Part shown: in pieces, positions 25,544 through 34,562 of the stretch
Layout of the letters: every line of letters begins with the position of its first letter
How positions within the stretch are numbered: position 1 is the first letter of the stretch
DNA from: Oceaniglobus trochenteri
GTDB taxonomy: Bacteria; Pseudomonadota; Alphaproteobacteria; Rhodobacterales; Rhodobacteraceae
DNA length: 64,000 nucleotides
Direction of reading: 5' to 3'
Assembly: GCF_020529025.1 (NCBI RefSeq)
Contig: NZ_JACNMM010000003.1
Location: 248,001 to 312,000 of the forward strand
The notes under the pieces: generated by a model
What the model was told of the DNA's origin: nothing
What the model saw: the letters and a program-made list of their open reading frames with translations, nothing else
Databases searched by the model: none
Position numbers and translations under genes: made by a program

Positions 25544-26863
25544 ATGGACTTCGACAACTCAATTTTCGACGATGATTCTGCAAGAACAGGCGCTTCCGTG
25601 CAGGGGCAGGCTGTTGGCGATGCCATCGAACGGGTGCTGGTCGTCGATGACAGCCGCCTGCAACGCAAGATCCTGACGACATCGCTTGAAAAATGGGGGT
25701 TCGAGGTTCATCAGGCCGAATCCGGCGAACAGGCCATCGAACTTTGCCGCAGCCTTGATATGGACCTGATCATCAGCGACTGGATGATGCCGGGCATGAC
25801 GGGGCTTGAATTCTGCTGCGAATTCAGGCGCCTGGTGCGTGACAGGTATGTCTATTTCATCCTTCTCACCTCGAAATCCGAAAAGAACGAGGTCGCCAAG
25901 GGCCTGCAAAGCGGGGCCGATGATTTCATCACCAAACCGGTGAGCGCCGAAGAACTGCGCGCCCGCATCGCGGCGGCGGCGCGAATCATGTCGAACGAAC
26001 GGGAATTGTCGGAAAAGAACCGCATGATCTCGGCCGCCTATGCCGAGATCAAGGCGCTTTATGCCGCGGTCGACAGGGATCTGAACGAGGCGCGCAAGTT
26101 GCAGCACTCGCTGCTGCGGGAACGCTCGGTCGATTTCGGCACGGCGCGGGCGTCGCTTGTCCTGCGGTCGTGCGGGCATGTTGGGGGCGATCTGGTGGGG
26201 CATTTCCGGATCGACGACAGCCGCGTCGGGCTGTTCTCGCTTGACGTGTCGGGGCATGGAATCGCCTCGGCCCTGCTGACGGCGCGTCTGGCCGGGTATC
26301 TTTCGGGCAGTTCGCCGGATCAGAACATGGCCCTGATCAACACCGGGCCGGGCACCTATGCGGCGCGTGACCTGGGTGAGGTGGCCGATCGGCTGAACCG
26401 CATGATGCTGGACGATGTGGACACCGAACATTACTTCACGATGCTGCTGGCCTATGTCGATCTGACGACGGGTGAGGTTGAGTTCATCCAGGCCGGGCAT
26501 CCCCACCCCATCGTGCAGCGCCGCGATGGCGCGATCTCGGTCCTGGGCGAGGGCGGGATGCCCATCGGCCTGCTGGCCGACCCGGAGTTCGGCCGGTGCC
26601 GGGTGAAACTGTCGAAAGGTGACCGCCTTTTGCTGGCCTCGGACGGGATAACCGAATGCGCCGACGAGGCGGGCAACCTTCTGGGCGACGACGGTCTTAT
26701 CGACATCATGCAGGCCAGCGCCCATATCGGGGGCGAATCCTTCTTTCAGGCGCTGCTGTGGGATCTGGCATCCTTCGCCACCAAGGAGGATATGGACGAC
26801 GATGTCTCTGGCGTATTGCTGGAGTTTCTGGGCGATGACGGGGCAGGGCACCCGCCTTCGTAA
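25544..26863 (+). CDS. Response regulator with PP2C/SpoIIE-type phosphatase output
   Basis: About 439 residues. An N-terminal receiver (about 28-150) shows VLVVDDSRLQRK, the phosphorylated Asp in LIISDWMMPGM, and the conserved Lys in FITKPVS. A short coiled linker precedes a RsbU/SpoIIE-like PP2C phosphatase domain (about 195-435) with the metal-binding GGDLVGHF and DVSGHGIASAL motifs and LLASDGITE. Such proteins dephosphorylate anti-sigma-factor antagonists in partner-switch systems. No STAS or anti-sigma kinase gene is adjacent. An in-frame GTG at 25526 would add six residues; neither start has a good ribosome-binding site. Confidence 0.88.
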   Translation: MDFDNSIFDDDSARTGASVQGQAVGDAIERVLVVDDSRLQRKILTTSLEKWGFEVHQAESGEQAIELCRSLDMDLIISDWMMPGMTGLEFCCEFRRLVRDRYVYFILLTSKSEKNEVAKGLQSGADDFITKPVSAEELRARIAAAARIMSNERELSEKNRMISAAYAEIKALYAAVDRDLNEARKLQHSLLRERSVDFGTARASLVLRSCGHVGGDLVGHFRIDDSRVGLFSLDVSGHGIASALLTARLAGYLSGSSPDQNMALINTGPGTYAARDLGEVADRLNRMMLDDVDTEHYFTMLLAYVDLTTGEVEFIQAGHPHPIVQRRDGAISVLGEGGMPIGLLADPEFGRCRVKLSKGDRLLLASDGITECADEAGNLLGDDGLIDIMQASAHIGGESFFQALLWDLASFATKEDMDDDVSGVLLEFLGDDGAGHPPS

Positions 26864-26996
26864 ACCCACCGGCGCAAAGCCGCCGTCGCCGCGATCTTGC
26901 GACAATCCTTGACGACATTCCCGAAACCACCTGTCATGAAGCATGCCGGGCCGATCACCGGCCCCGGTTCTTCGCCGTTCCCGCAGGAGTTTTCCA

Positions 26997-27863
26997 ATGT
27001 CGCTTGCCTGCCGCATCGAAACCGCACTTGCGGCGGCCATTCGCAAGCGACAGTCGGCCCTTGCGCCACCGCGTCTGGCCGCCGCCCTTGAATATGCGGT
27101 CCTTCCCGGGGGCGCGCGCATCCGTCCGACAATCTGCCTCAGCGTGGCCAGCGCCTGCACCGAGGATCAGCCGGCGCTGGGCGATGCTGCGGCGGTGGCG
27201 CTGGAACTGGTCCATTGCGCCAGCCTGGTGCATGACGATCTGCCCTGTTTCGACAATGCCGACATGCGCCGGGGCAAACCGTCGGTGCATCGCGCCTTTT
27301 CACAGCCGCTTGCCGTGCTGGCCGGTGACAGCCTGATCGTCATGGCCTTCGAGGGGCTGGCCGAAACCGGCTGCGCGCCCGAACGCGCCCTGCGGTTGCT
27401 GCGTATCCTGGGCCGCCACGTGGGAATGCCGGGCGGTATCTGCGCCGGCCAGGGCTGGGAAAGCGAAGACAGCATCGACCTGGCCGCCTATCACCGCGCC
27501 AAGACCGGGGCGCTGTTCACCGCGGCAACCCAGATGGGCGCCGTTTCGGCAGGCCAGGACCCCGAGCCATGGGAGGAACTGGGCGCGAGGATCGGCGAAG
27601 CCTTCCAGATCGCCGATGATCTTCGCGATGCCCTGACGGATGGCGGGGCGCTGGGCAAACCGGCGGGCCAGGATCACCTGCACGGCCGCCCGAACGCGGT
27701 TGCGCAACTGGGTGTCGATGGCGCCATGGGGCGGTTTCGCGATGTGCTGGGTGGTGCGATTGCCAGCATCCCCTCTTGCGCGGGTGAGGCGATGCTGGCC
27801 GACATGGTGCGCCGCTATGCCGAACGCCTTGCGCCCAGCGTACCGGCGCGACGGGGAAGCTGA
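26997..27863 (+). CDS. crtE: Geranylgeranyl diphosphate synthase, CrtE type
   Basis: A 288-residue prenyltransferase that chains C5 units to GGPP, the precursor of carotenoids and of the bacteriochlorophyll tail. The first Asp-rich motif is DDLPCFDNAD, the second is DDLRD, and GGARIRPT lies upstream. The GICAGQ-WESE and LAAYH-AKTGALF stretches and the late IASIPSC-GEA segment match what I recall of Rhodobacter CrtE better than IspA. GCAGGAG at 26983-26989 fixes the ATG at 26997. Not adjacent to xseB or dxs, which usually flank ispA, but ispA cannot be wholly excluded by eye. Confidence 0.82.
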   Translation: MSLACRIETALAAAIRKRQSALAPPRLAAALEYAVLPGGARIRPTICLSVASACTEDQPALGDAAAVALELVHCASLVHDDLPCFDNADMRRGKPSVHRAFSQPLAVLAGDSLIVMAFEGLAETGCAPERALRLLRILGRHVGMPGGICAGQGWESEDSIDLAAYHRAKTGALFTAATQMGAVSAGQDPEPWEELGARIGEAFQIADDLRDALTDGGALGKPAGQDHLHGRPNAVAQLGVDGAMGRFRDVLGGAIASIPSCAGEAMLADMVRRYAERLAPSVPARRGS

Positions 27864-27879
27864 GCGGCAGGCGTCGGCC

Positions 27880-28449
27880 TCAGCTTGGCCAGACCTTGAC
27901 CTGCGCGCCCACCTCGACCTGATTGTAAAGCTGGATGACGTGTTCGTTCTTCAACCGGATGCAGCCCGAGGATACGGCGGTGCCGATGGTCCAGGGCTGC
28001 GGCGTGCCGTGAATGCGGTACATCGTGTCTCGGTTGCCACGGTACAGGTACAGCGCGCGCGCACCCAGCGGGTTGTCGGGGCCGCCCGGAACGCCACCGG
28101 CAAACTTTGCATAGGTTTCGGGTTCGCGGCGGATCATGTTCTTGGTGGGCGTCCAGCTGGGCCATTCGGCCTTGCGCCCGACACGGGCCGTTCCGCGGAA
28201 ATTGCGCCCGGCATCGCCGACGGCGACGTGATATTCCGTGGCCACGCCCGGTGCCGTCACATGGTACAGAACGAAATAGCTTGGGAAGACGTGGATGCTG
28301 TTGACCGCCACATCATCGCGGATGCGCTTGACCACGGGGTCAAAGCTTTCGGGGGTGGTGTGGGGCGGGCCGACATGGGCCTGGGCGGCAAGGGGCGCGA
28401 GGCCGAGCGCCGAACCAGCGGTCTGGATGAAATGGCGACGTGTCAGCAT
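27880..28449 (-). CDS. L,D-transpeptidase (YkuD), Tat-exported
   Basis: A 189-residue YkuD-domain enzyme expected to make 3-3 peptidoglycan cross-links or attach proteins to peptidoglycan. The leader has a twin-arginine motif (TRRHFIQTAG). The catalytic region reads YRIHGTPQPWTIGTAVSSGC followed by IRL, with the canonical Ser-x-Gly-Cys-Ile-Arg. Close in sequence to the gene at 42114, including the shared GGPDNPLG stretch. It stands between crtE and idi, on the idi strand. Confidence 0.9.
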   Translation of the reverse strand: MLTRRHFIQTAGSALGLAPLAAQAHVGPPHTTPESFDPVVKRIRDDVAVNSIHVFPSYFVLYHVTAPGVATEYHVAVGDAGRNFRGTARVGRKAEWPSWTPTKNMIRREPETYAKFAGGVPGGPDNPLGARALYLYRGNRDTMYRIHGTPQPWTIGTAVSSGCIRLKNEHVIQLYNQVEVGAQVKVWPS

Positions 28450-28572
28450 GTTGGACTCCGGCAGCAGTCAAGAACTATCAAGAAGCGAGGTTGCATCTGC
28501 ACGACACGATGTAAACGCGCCACAGGGCGGATTTGTGCCACATGCGGCGAAAGCGCCACGTTCACAACTGCG

Positions 28573-29109
28573 TTAACGCGCTTTTGGCCGGGGTGAGAAG
28601 ATCGTGGCGCGGTGATCGGCCATGTAGATCCTCAGCCAGGGGGTGAAGCCTTCGGGTGCGGTTGCCAGTTCGCTTGTCAGGTCGGCAAGGTCGATCCAGC
28701 GCACCTGTGACACCTCGTCGGGATTGGGGGTCAGCGGCAGGTCGTGCGGGGCCGTCGCGACGAAAAGGTCCACGACCTCGTGTTCCGTCATGCCACCGCC
28801 GACATCGGCACGATATTCGATCCGGTCACGATGGTGCAGCGACAGGCCCGAGATGCCCAACTCCTCCTGCAACCGGCGGCTGGCGCAGTCGGCCGGGGCT
28901 TCGTTCCAGGCGGGATGGGTGCAGCAGGTATTGGCCCAAAGACCCGGCGTGTGGTATTTTCCCGCCGCCCGACGTTGCAGCAGAAGCCGCCCCTCGCCAT
29001 CCAGGACGAACACTGAAACGGCCATGTGGCGCAGGCCCCGCAGATGCACCTCAAGCTTTTCGACCGGGGTCAGGGTGCCGTCAATCCAGGCTGGAATCAT
29101 CGTGGGCAT
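28573..29109 (-). CDS. idi: Isopentenyl-diphosphate delta-isomerase, type 1
   Basis: A 178-residue Nudix-fold isomerase that interconverts IPP and DMAPP. The catalytic Cys is in NTCCTHPAW near residue 65, and RRLQEELGI holds the metal-binding Glu residues. The second active-site Glu lies in the TEHEVVDLF region. In Rhodobacter capsulatus idi lies in the photosynthesis gene cluster. Alphaproteobacteria that use the MEP pathway make both isomers and do not strictly need Idi, so its presence beside crtE suggests boosting of isoprenoid flux. Confidence 0.9.
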   Translation of the reverse strand: MPTMIPAWIDGTLTPVEKLEVHLRGLRHMAVSVFVLDGEGRLLLQRRAAGKYHTPGLWANTCCTHPAWNEAPADCASRRLQEELGISGLSLHHRDRIEYRADVGGGMTEHEVVDLFVATAPHDLPLTPNPDEVSQVRWIDLADLTSELATAPEGFTPWLRIYMADHRATIFSPRPKAR

Positions 29110-29502
29110 GGCATCTTTCCCTGACCGGGCGGGCCGGATCGCAAAGAGGTGGCGTTGGGTTGTCGCGCGGTGTCGTGACCAAAGGTCAGTGAAAGGTCAA
29201 GTGTTCCGCCGGGTCGGGCGTGGCCATGGGGCTGCGCCGGTGGCGCCGAAACCGCGATTGTCACGCAAAAGCGATAGGTTCCTTTTGCCGCCCGGGGGCA
29301 GAAAGCCTTGTTTTCCGTCGTGTTTCCACCATGATTGTCTCAGGCCCTGATGGCGGGGCGGTTGGTGACGGGGGTGTACGTTTCGCCGCATTGACCGCGA
29401 TTGCACTTTTGACGCATGTGTGTCCGGCGCCGTTTCCCCGGGCGATTTCGGTCTGTGGCAGGGGGCGGGCGGATGAAAACGAACCGAGACGCGAGGTTAC
29501 CC
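29110..29502. other. 393-base intergenic region between idi and hemA
   Basis: No gene is supported here. It separates divergent idi and hemA and must hold both promoters. Near the idi side are AAAGGTCA direct repeats (see 29176-29199). Nearer hemA the sequence is GC-rich with TTGACC at 29391-29396 but no matching -10. I looked for PpsR (TGT-N12-ACA) and FNR (TTGAT-N4-ATCAA) sites and found no convincing one. Confidence 0.6.
29176..29199. promoter_or_regulatory. Operator-like repeat upstream of idi
   Basis: Two identical AAAGGTCA octamers at 29181-29188 and 29192-29199, offset by exactly 11 bases (about one helical turn), with the first also forming an inverted repeat TGACC-AAA-GGTCA (29176-29188). 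It lies 67 bases upstream of the idi start. The binding protein is unknown. Confidence 0.4.
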
Positions 29503-30717
29503 ATGGATTTCGACACGCTGTTCAAGGGTCAGTTGGACGATCTGAGAGCCGAGGGAAACTACCGCGTCTTTGCGGAGATGGAACGTGCCTGCGGGCGTCA
29601 TCCCCATGCCGTCAACCGCGGGCCCGATGGCGCGCGGGAAGTGACCGTCTGGTGTTCCAACGATTACCTGGGCATGGGCCAGCACCCCGAAGTGGTTGAA
29701 TCGATGGTGAATGCCGCGCGCAGTTGCGGCACCGGCGCAGGCGGAACCCGCAACATCAGCGGCACGGCGACGCATCACGTCGCGCTTGAGGCCGAGCTGG
29801 CCGATCTGCACGGCAAGGAAGCGGCGCTTCTGTTCACCAGCGGTTATGTGTCGAACTGGGCCGCGCTGGGCACCCTGGGCAGCCGCATTCCCGGCGCGGT
29901 GATCCTGTCGGACGCCCTGAACCACGCCAGCATGATCGAAGGCATCCGCCATTCCCGCGCCGACAAGGTGATCTGGAAGCACAACGACCCCGAGGATCTG
30001 AACCGCAAGCTGGCGGCCATTCCCGCCGACCGGCCCAAGATCGTCGCCTTCGAATCGGTCTATTCCATGGACGGTGACATCGCGCCCATTGCCGAGATCC
30101 TTGACGTTTGCGAGGCGCATGGCGCGATGAGCTATATCGACGAGGTGCACGCCGTGGGCATGTACGGGCCCCGCGGTGGCGGTGTTTCCGAACAGCTGGG
30201 CCTGGCGCATCGGATCACCCTGATCGAAGGCACGCTGGGCAAGGCCTTTGGCTGTTTCGGTGGCTACATCACCGGCAGCGCGGCCCTGTGCGATTTCATC
30301 CGCAGCTTTTCGTCGGGCTTCATCTTCACCACGGCCCTGCCTCCGGCGGTGGCGGCGGCGGCGCAGACCTCGATCCGGCACCTGAAGACCTCGGATGTCG
30401 AACGCAAGCGCCAGCGCGAACAGGTGGCCAAGCTGCGCAAGCGGCTGGATCAGCTGGGCATTCCGCACCTGGACAACCCCAGCCACATCATTCCGGTGAT
30501 GATCGGCGATCCGGTGAAATGCCGGATGATCAGCGACATCCTGATGCGTGATTTCGGGATCTACGTGCAGCCGATCAACTATCCGACCGTTCCCAAGGGC
30601 ACCGAACGCCTGCGTTTCACGCCCGGCCCCCAGCACACCGATGCCGATATCGAACACCTCTGCGCCGCTCTGAATTCCCTCTGGAAGCAATGTGCCCTGT
30701 CGCGCCAGGTGGCGTGA
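29503..30717 (+). CDS. hemA: 5-Aminolevulinate synthase
   Basis: A 404-residue PLP enzyme condensing glycine and succinyl-CoA to 5-aminolevulinate, the alphaproteobacterial (C4/Shemin) entry to heme and bacteriochlorophyll. The PLP Lys is in [15 protein letters not shown] near residue 248; [10 protein letters not shown] near 50 and [13 protein letters not shown] near 80 are family marks. The ATG at 29503 gives the family length; the longer upstream frame is not conserved. cycA follows after 74 bases, a pairing also found at the end of Roseobacter photosynthesis clusters. Confidence 0.95.
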   Translation: MDFDTLFKGQLDDLRAEGNYRVFAEMERACGRHPHAVNRGPDGAREVTVWCSNDYLGMGQHPEVVESMVNAARSCGTGAGGTRNISGTATHHVALEAELADLHGKEAALLFTSGYVSNWAALGTLGSRIPGAVILSDALNHASMIEGIRHSRADKVIWKHNDPEDLNRKLAAIPADRPKIVAFESVYSMDGDIAPIAEILDVCEAHGAMSYIDEVHAVGMYGPRGGGVSEQLGLAHRITLIEGTLGKAFGCFGGYITGSAALCDFIRSFSSGFIFTTALPPAVAAAAQTSIRHLKTSDVERKRQREQVAKLRKRLDQLGIPHLDNPSHIIPVMIGDPVKCRMISDILMRDFGIYVQPINYPTVPKGTERLRFTPGPQHTDADIEHLCAALNSLWKQCALSRQVA

Positions 30718-30791
30718 GGCAAGGTTCAATATTTGTTTACCCTCGGACAGGCGGTTTTGCAGTAGACAGAAACCCTGAACAGGAGATTGCG

Positions 30792-31226
30792 ATGAACGGA
30801 TTTTGGATTGGCTGCGTGGCAGCAGGCCTTCTGGCGACGCCTGTACTGGCCGAAAGCCACGTTTCGGGCGATGCCGCCGCGGGCGAGGACGCCTTCAGGC
30901 AATGCATCAGTTGCCATGTGGTGCAAAACGACGATGGCGAAACCCTGGCCGGGCGCAACGCCAAGACCGGGCCTAACCTTTACGGTGTCGCAGGCCGTCA
31001 GGCGGGCATGGCCGAGGGGTATCGTTTCGGCAAATCCATGAAGGAAGCGGGCGAAAAGGGGCTGGAGTGGACCGAGGAACACTTCGTCGCCTACGTGATG
31101 GACCCCACCGCATATCTGCGCGAGTTTCTGGATGACAGCAAGGCACGGGGCAAGATGGCGTTCAAGGTCCGCAAGGAAGAAGACGCCGTGAACATCTATG
31201 CCTACCTGGCATCCCTGGCCGAGTAG
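30792..31226 (+). CDS. cycA: Cytochrome c2
   Basis: A 144-residue periplasmic c-type cytochrome that carries electrons from the bc1 complex to the oxidase or to the photosynthetic reaction centre. It has a signal peptide ending VLA-ES, the heme motif CISCH at residues 37-41, the GRNAKTGPNLYGV segment, and the distal Met in GKMAFKV near residue 122. The layout and insertions match what I recall of Rhodobacter cytochrome c2. AGGAG at 30781-30785 supports the ATG at 30792. A terminator follows at 31249-31279. Confidence 0.9.
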   Translation: MNGFWIGCVAAGLLATPVLAESHVSGDAAAGEDAFRQCISCHVVQNDDGETLAGRNAKTGPNLYGVAGRQAGMAEGYRFGKSMKEAGEKGLEWTEEHFVAYVMDPTAYLREFLDDSKARGKMAFKVRKEEDAVNIYAYLASLAE

Positions 31227-31248
31227 GTCTTTTTAGGTGACGATTTCG

Positions 31249-31279
31249 GGGCTGTCGGTGCGAACCGGCAGCCCTTTTT
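31249..31279 (+). terminator. Rho-independent terminator after cycA
   Basis: GGGCTGTCGGT (31249-31259) pairs with ACCGGCAGCCC (31264-31274), one G-U pair, GCGA loop, then TTTTT. It ends at the stop codon of the convergent Nudix gene. Confidence 0.85.
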
Positions 31280-31719
31280 CATCGCCCGATCACCCGGGCG
31301 ACGAAAGCCGCGTCGCCGGGGTTGGCCAGGGCCTCGACCGCCAGCGGGCCGTCCAGCCAGACCGCCGCGTGCCCCGGTTCGGTGGGGGCGCCATGGGGGC
31401 GGACGGGACGGGCCAGGTAGATGTGGCAGACCTTCTCGGCCCAGATGTCGTATTCGGGCATGAAGGTGAACCGCCGGAACGCGCCCAGGCGCCGGGGCGC
31501 GGCGATGCGCCATCCCGTTTCCTCGAAAACCTCGCGATGCAGCGCCGCGATGGGCGATTCGCCGGGGTCGATGCCGCCGCCGGGCAGTTGGAATTCGGGT
31601 GTCGGGTCGGATTGCAGGGTCAGCAACAGCGCGCTGCCCTGTTGCAGGATGCCATAGACGCCGGGGCGATGGACGAAGCGGCGCCCCATTGCCGGCGCTT
31701 TGCCATACCGTCTGATCAT
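31279..31719 (-). CDS. Nudix hydrolase
   Basis: A 146-residue Nudix protein. The box reads GGGIDPGESPIAALHREVFEETGW split over residues about 47-70, with the REVFEE metal-binding core. Substrate cannot be told from sequence. It is convergent with cycA and divergent to hslO. Two further Nudix genes lie in the window (32784 and 61237). Confidence 0.85.
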   Translation of the reverse strand: MIRRYGKAPAMGRRFVHRPGVYGILQQGSALLLTLQSDPTPEFQLPGGGIDPGESPIAALHREVFEETGWRIAAPRRLGAFRRFTFMPEYDIWAEKVCHIYLARPVRPHGAPTEPGHAAVWLDGPLAVEALANPGDAAFVARVIGR

Positions 31720-31735
31720 GCCTGCCCCTCACCTG

Positions 31736-31763
31736 TTGGTCATCGCGTGTTTTTGACTATATA
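31736..31763 (+). promoter_or_regulatory. Candidate hslO promoter
   Basis: TTGGTC (31736-31741), 16-base spacer, TATATA (31758-31763), about 40 bases before the hslO start. The -10 also reads as the TATATAGA seen upstream of pip. Confidence 0.35.
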
Positions 31764-31801
31764 GACGCGATATGCCAACGCGAGACGCGTAAGGAAACCC
31801 C

Positions 31802-32800
31802 ATGACGCTTGGATCGAAAATCGCCTGGGACGACACTGTCCTGCCCTTTCAGCTTGACCGGTCCGATATTCGCGGACGGGTGGCACGCCTTGACGGCGTG
31901 TTGGACAACGTGTTGGAGCAGCACGATTATCCCCCCCAGATCGAGGCGCTGGTGGCCGAGATGGCGCTGCTGAACGCACTGATCGGCCAGACCATCAAGC
32001 TGCGCTGGAAACTGTCGTTGCAGGTGCGCGGCGACGGGCCTGCACGCCTGATCGCGACCGATTACTATGCCCCCGGCGCCGATGGCAGCCCGGCCCGCAT
32101 CCGGGCCTGGGCCAGTTTCGACGAAGACAGGCTGGAGTCGGGCAAGCCCGCCTATGACATGATCGGCAACGGCTATTTCGCCCTTCTGCTGGATCAGGGG
32201 CAGGGCAACATGCCCTACCAGGGGATCACGCCGATTGCCGGCGGGTCGCTGGCGGCCTGTGCACAGACCTATTTCGCCCAGTCCGAGCAGTTGCCCACCC
32301 GCTTTGCGCTGACCTTCGGGCGCAGCCAGGTGCCGGGCGAAAACGAAAGCTGGCGCGCGGGCGGCGTGATGCTGCAACATATGCCCAAGGCGTCGCCCTC
32401 GGTTGCCGGGGATGCCACGGGCGACGAAGGCCTGCTGAACGCCGAGGATATCCTTGACGGCGACGAGGGCGAAAACTGGCTGCGGGCCAATACCCTGCTG
32501 GATACCGTCGAGGATATCGAATTGATCGGCCCCTCGGTGCAGCCGACCGACCTTCTGGTGCGATTGTTCCACGAGGAACAACCCCGCGTCTTCGATCCGC
32601 AGCCCGTGACCTTTGGTTGTGGCTGCTCATCGGACAAGGTGCGCCAAAGCCTTTCGATCTATTCGGCCCGCGACATCGCCACGATGACGACCGAGGAAGG
32701 GATCGTCACCGCCGATTGCCAGTTCTGCGGCGCCCATTACGAGTTCGACCCCAAGACCCTGGGGTTCGAGGCCGAGGTGTCGGATGACGGCAACGCGTGA
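31802..32800 (+). CDS. hslO: Hsp33 redox-regulated holdase chaperone
   Basis: A 332-residue Hsp33, a chaperone switched on by oxidation of a zinc-bound Cys cluster. The C-terminal cluster is present as CGC in FGCGCSSD and CQFC, giving the CxC-x27-32-CxxC pattern. N-terminal IEALVAEMALLNALIG and GGSLAACAQTYF segments match the substrate-binding domain. AAGGA precedes the start. The 3' end overlaps the next Nudix gene by 17 bases, so hslO-nudL-cca form an operon. Confidence 0.94.
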   Translation: MTLGSKIAWDDTVLPFQLDRSDIRGRVARLDGVLDNVLEQHDYPPQIEALVAEMALLNALIGQTIKLRWKLSLQVRGDGPARLIATDYYAPGADGSPARIRAWASFDEDRLESGKPAYDMIGNGYFALLLDQGQGNMPYQGITPIAGGSLAACAQTYFAQSEQLPTRFALTFGRSQVPGENESWRAGGVMLQHMPKASPSVAGDATGDEGLLNAEDILDGDEGENWLRANTLLDTVEDIELIGPSVQPTDLLVRLFHEEQPRVFDPQPVTFGCGCSSDKVRQSLSIYSARDIATMTTEEGIVTADCQFCGAHYEFDPKTLGFEAEVSDDGNA

Positions 32801-33377
32801 CCGGCTTCTGGCAGCGCTGGAGCGTTCCGGCGCCGCGTCGTCCGATTTCGACCTGAACCCCGGCACCGTCCTGCCGCCCGGCCGCCGTTTGCGGGGGGCG
32901 GGGGTGATGGTGCCGGTGATCGACACGCCCGCCGGGCCGCAGGTTATTCTGACCAAGCGGTCCTCGGCGCTGAAACATCATCCCGGGCAGATCGCCTTTC
33001 CCGGCGGCAAGATCGACGATACCGATGCCGACGCCACGGCCGCCGCCCTGCGCGAGGCGCAGGAGGAGATCGGGCTGGACCGTGCCAATGTCGAACCGCT
33101 GGGGATCCTGCCGCCCCATGAGACCGTGACCGGCTTTACCGTGACACCGGTTCTGGCCATGGTGCGGGAAGAATTCACCGCCCGCGCCGAGCCCGGCGAG
33201 GTGGCCGAGGTGTTTCGCGTGCCCCTGTCCCATGTCACCGACCCGGCGCAGTTCACCGTGCAATCGCGTCACTGGCGCGGGGTGCAGCGGCATTACTATA
33301 CCGTGCCTTTCGGCCCCTATTACATCTGGGGCGCCACGGCGCGGATCCTGCGGTCGCTGGCCGCGCGGATGACATGA
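32784..33377 (+). CDS. CoA pyrophosphatase (Nudix, NudL/NUDT7-like)
   Basis: A 197-residue Nudix enzyme that splits coenzyme A and derivatives. It shows the CoA-Nudix motif (LTKRSSALKHHPGQIAFPGG, about residues 55-74) just before the Nudix box REAQEEIGL. It overlaps hslO by 17 bases and cca by 4 bases. Confidence 0.9.
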   Translation: MTATRDRLLAALERSGAASSDFDLNPGTVLPPGRRLRGAGVMVPVIDTPAGPQVILTKRSSALKHHPGQIAFPGGKIDDTDADATAAALREAQEEIGLDRANVEPLGILPPHETVTGFTVTPVLAMVREEFTARAEPGEVAEVFRVPLSHVTDPAQFTVQSRHWRGVQRHYYTVPFGPYYIWGATARILRSLAARMT

Positions 33378-34510
33378 CCGGGCTTTCGGGCCACTGGCTG
33401 CGTCATCCCGGCACGCAGAAGGTGCTGGGCCTGCTGGGGGATGCGGGCCATGGCGCCTACCTAGTGGGGGGCTGCGTGCGCAACGACCTGATGGGCCTGG
33501 CGGTGGGTGATATCGATATCGCCACCGATGCCCGCCCCGACCGGGTTGGCGACGTCGCCGAAAGCGCCGGTCTGCGCGTCGTGCCCACCGGGATCGACCA
33601 CGGCACCGTCACCATCATCGCCGATGGTTTGCCCCACGAGGTGACGACCTTTCGCGCCGATGTTGAAACCGACGGCCGGCACGCCGTCGTGCGCTTTTCC
33701 GGCGACATGGCCGAGGATGCCCGCCGGCGCGATTTCACCATGAACGCGCTTTACGCCGATGCGTCGGGGTCGGTCTTCGATCCGCTGGGCGGGCTGGCGG
33801 ACCTGCGGGCGCGGCGGGTGCGCTTCATCGACGATGCCAGCGCCCGGATTGCCGAGGATCACCTGCGCATCCTGCGGTTCTTCCGGTTCCATGCCTGGTA
33901 TGGCGATCCGGCCGCCGGTCTGGATGCCGAGGGGCTTGCCGCCTGCGCCGCTGGGGTGGATGGCCTGGCGCAGCTGTCACGCGAGAGGATCACGGCCGAG
34001 CTGTTGAAACTGCTCTCGGCGCTCGATCCGGCCCCGGCTATTGCCGCCATGGCGCAGGCGGGCATCCTGAACGCGGTGCTGCCCGGTGCCGACCCCCGCC
34101 TGTTGCCGGTGCTGGTGCACCTTGAATGCCTGCCGCCCGATCCGCTGCGCCGCCTTGCCGCACTTGGTGGCGACACCGCGCGCCTGCGCTTGTCGCGCAA
34201 AGAGGCCGAAATGCTGGTGCTGCTGCGCGACGGCATGGGCGGGACGGGGCGTCCCGCCGCACTGGCCTATCGCCACGGTGCCACACCGGCCCTGAACATC
34301 GCGCTTCTGCGGGCGGCACAGTTCGAAGTGCCCCTGCCCGAAGGCATCGAACACGAGATCGAAACAGGCGCCGCGGCACGCTTTCCCGTCTCGGCCCGTG
34401 ATCTGATGCCGGAGCTGACCGGTGCCGCATTGGGCCGGCGCCTGAAAGAGCTTGAAACGCGCTGGATCGGGTCGGGCTTCACCCTCACGCGCGAGGACTT
34501 GCTGGCCTGA
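33374..34510 (+). CDS. cca: CCA tRNA nucleotidyltransferase
   Basis: A 378-residue class II nucleotidyltransferase that adds or repairs the CCA end of tRNAs. The catalytic head has GGCVRNDLMG near residue 30 and the metal-binding DIDIATDA near 44, followed by RRDFTMNALYAD and EDHLRILRFFRFHAWY. Full length. It may instead be a related poly(A) polymerase, which shares these motifs. Downstream is the ABC exporter pair after 52 bases. Confidence 0.9.
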   Translation: MTGLSGHWLRHPGTQKVLGLLGDAGHGAYLVGGCVRNDLMGLAVGDIDIATDARPDRVGDVAESAGLRVVPTGIDHGTVTIIADGLPHEVTTFRADVETDGRHAVVRFSGDMAEDARRRDFTMNALYADASGSVFDPLGGLADLRARRVRFIDDASARIAEDHLRILRFFRFHAWYGDPAAGLDAEGLAACAAGVDGLAQLSRERITAELLKLLSALDPAPAIAAMAQAGILNAVLPGADPRLLPVLVHLECLPPDPLRRLAALGGDTARLRLSRKEAEMLVLLRDGMGGTGRPAALAYRHGATPALNIALLRAAQFEVPLPEGIEHEIETGAAARFPVSARDLMPELTGAALGRRLKELETRWIGSGFTLTREDLLA

Positions 34511-34562
34511 ATTGCCTTTGCCCCGGTGGCGGAATATATCCCCCCGAGGAAGGCAATATCCC

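Noticed and set aside
29110-29502. PpsR or FNR binding sites between idi and hemA
   Set aside because: No TGT-N12-ACA or TTGAT-N4-ATCAA match of adequate quality was found.
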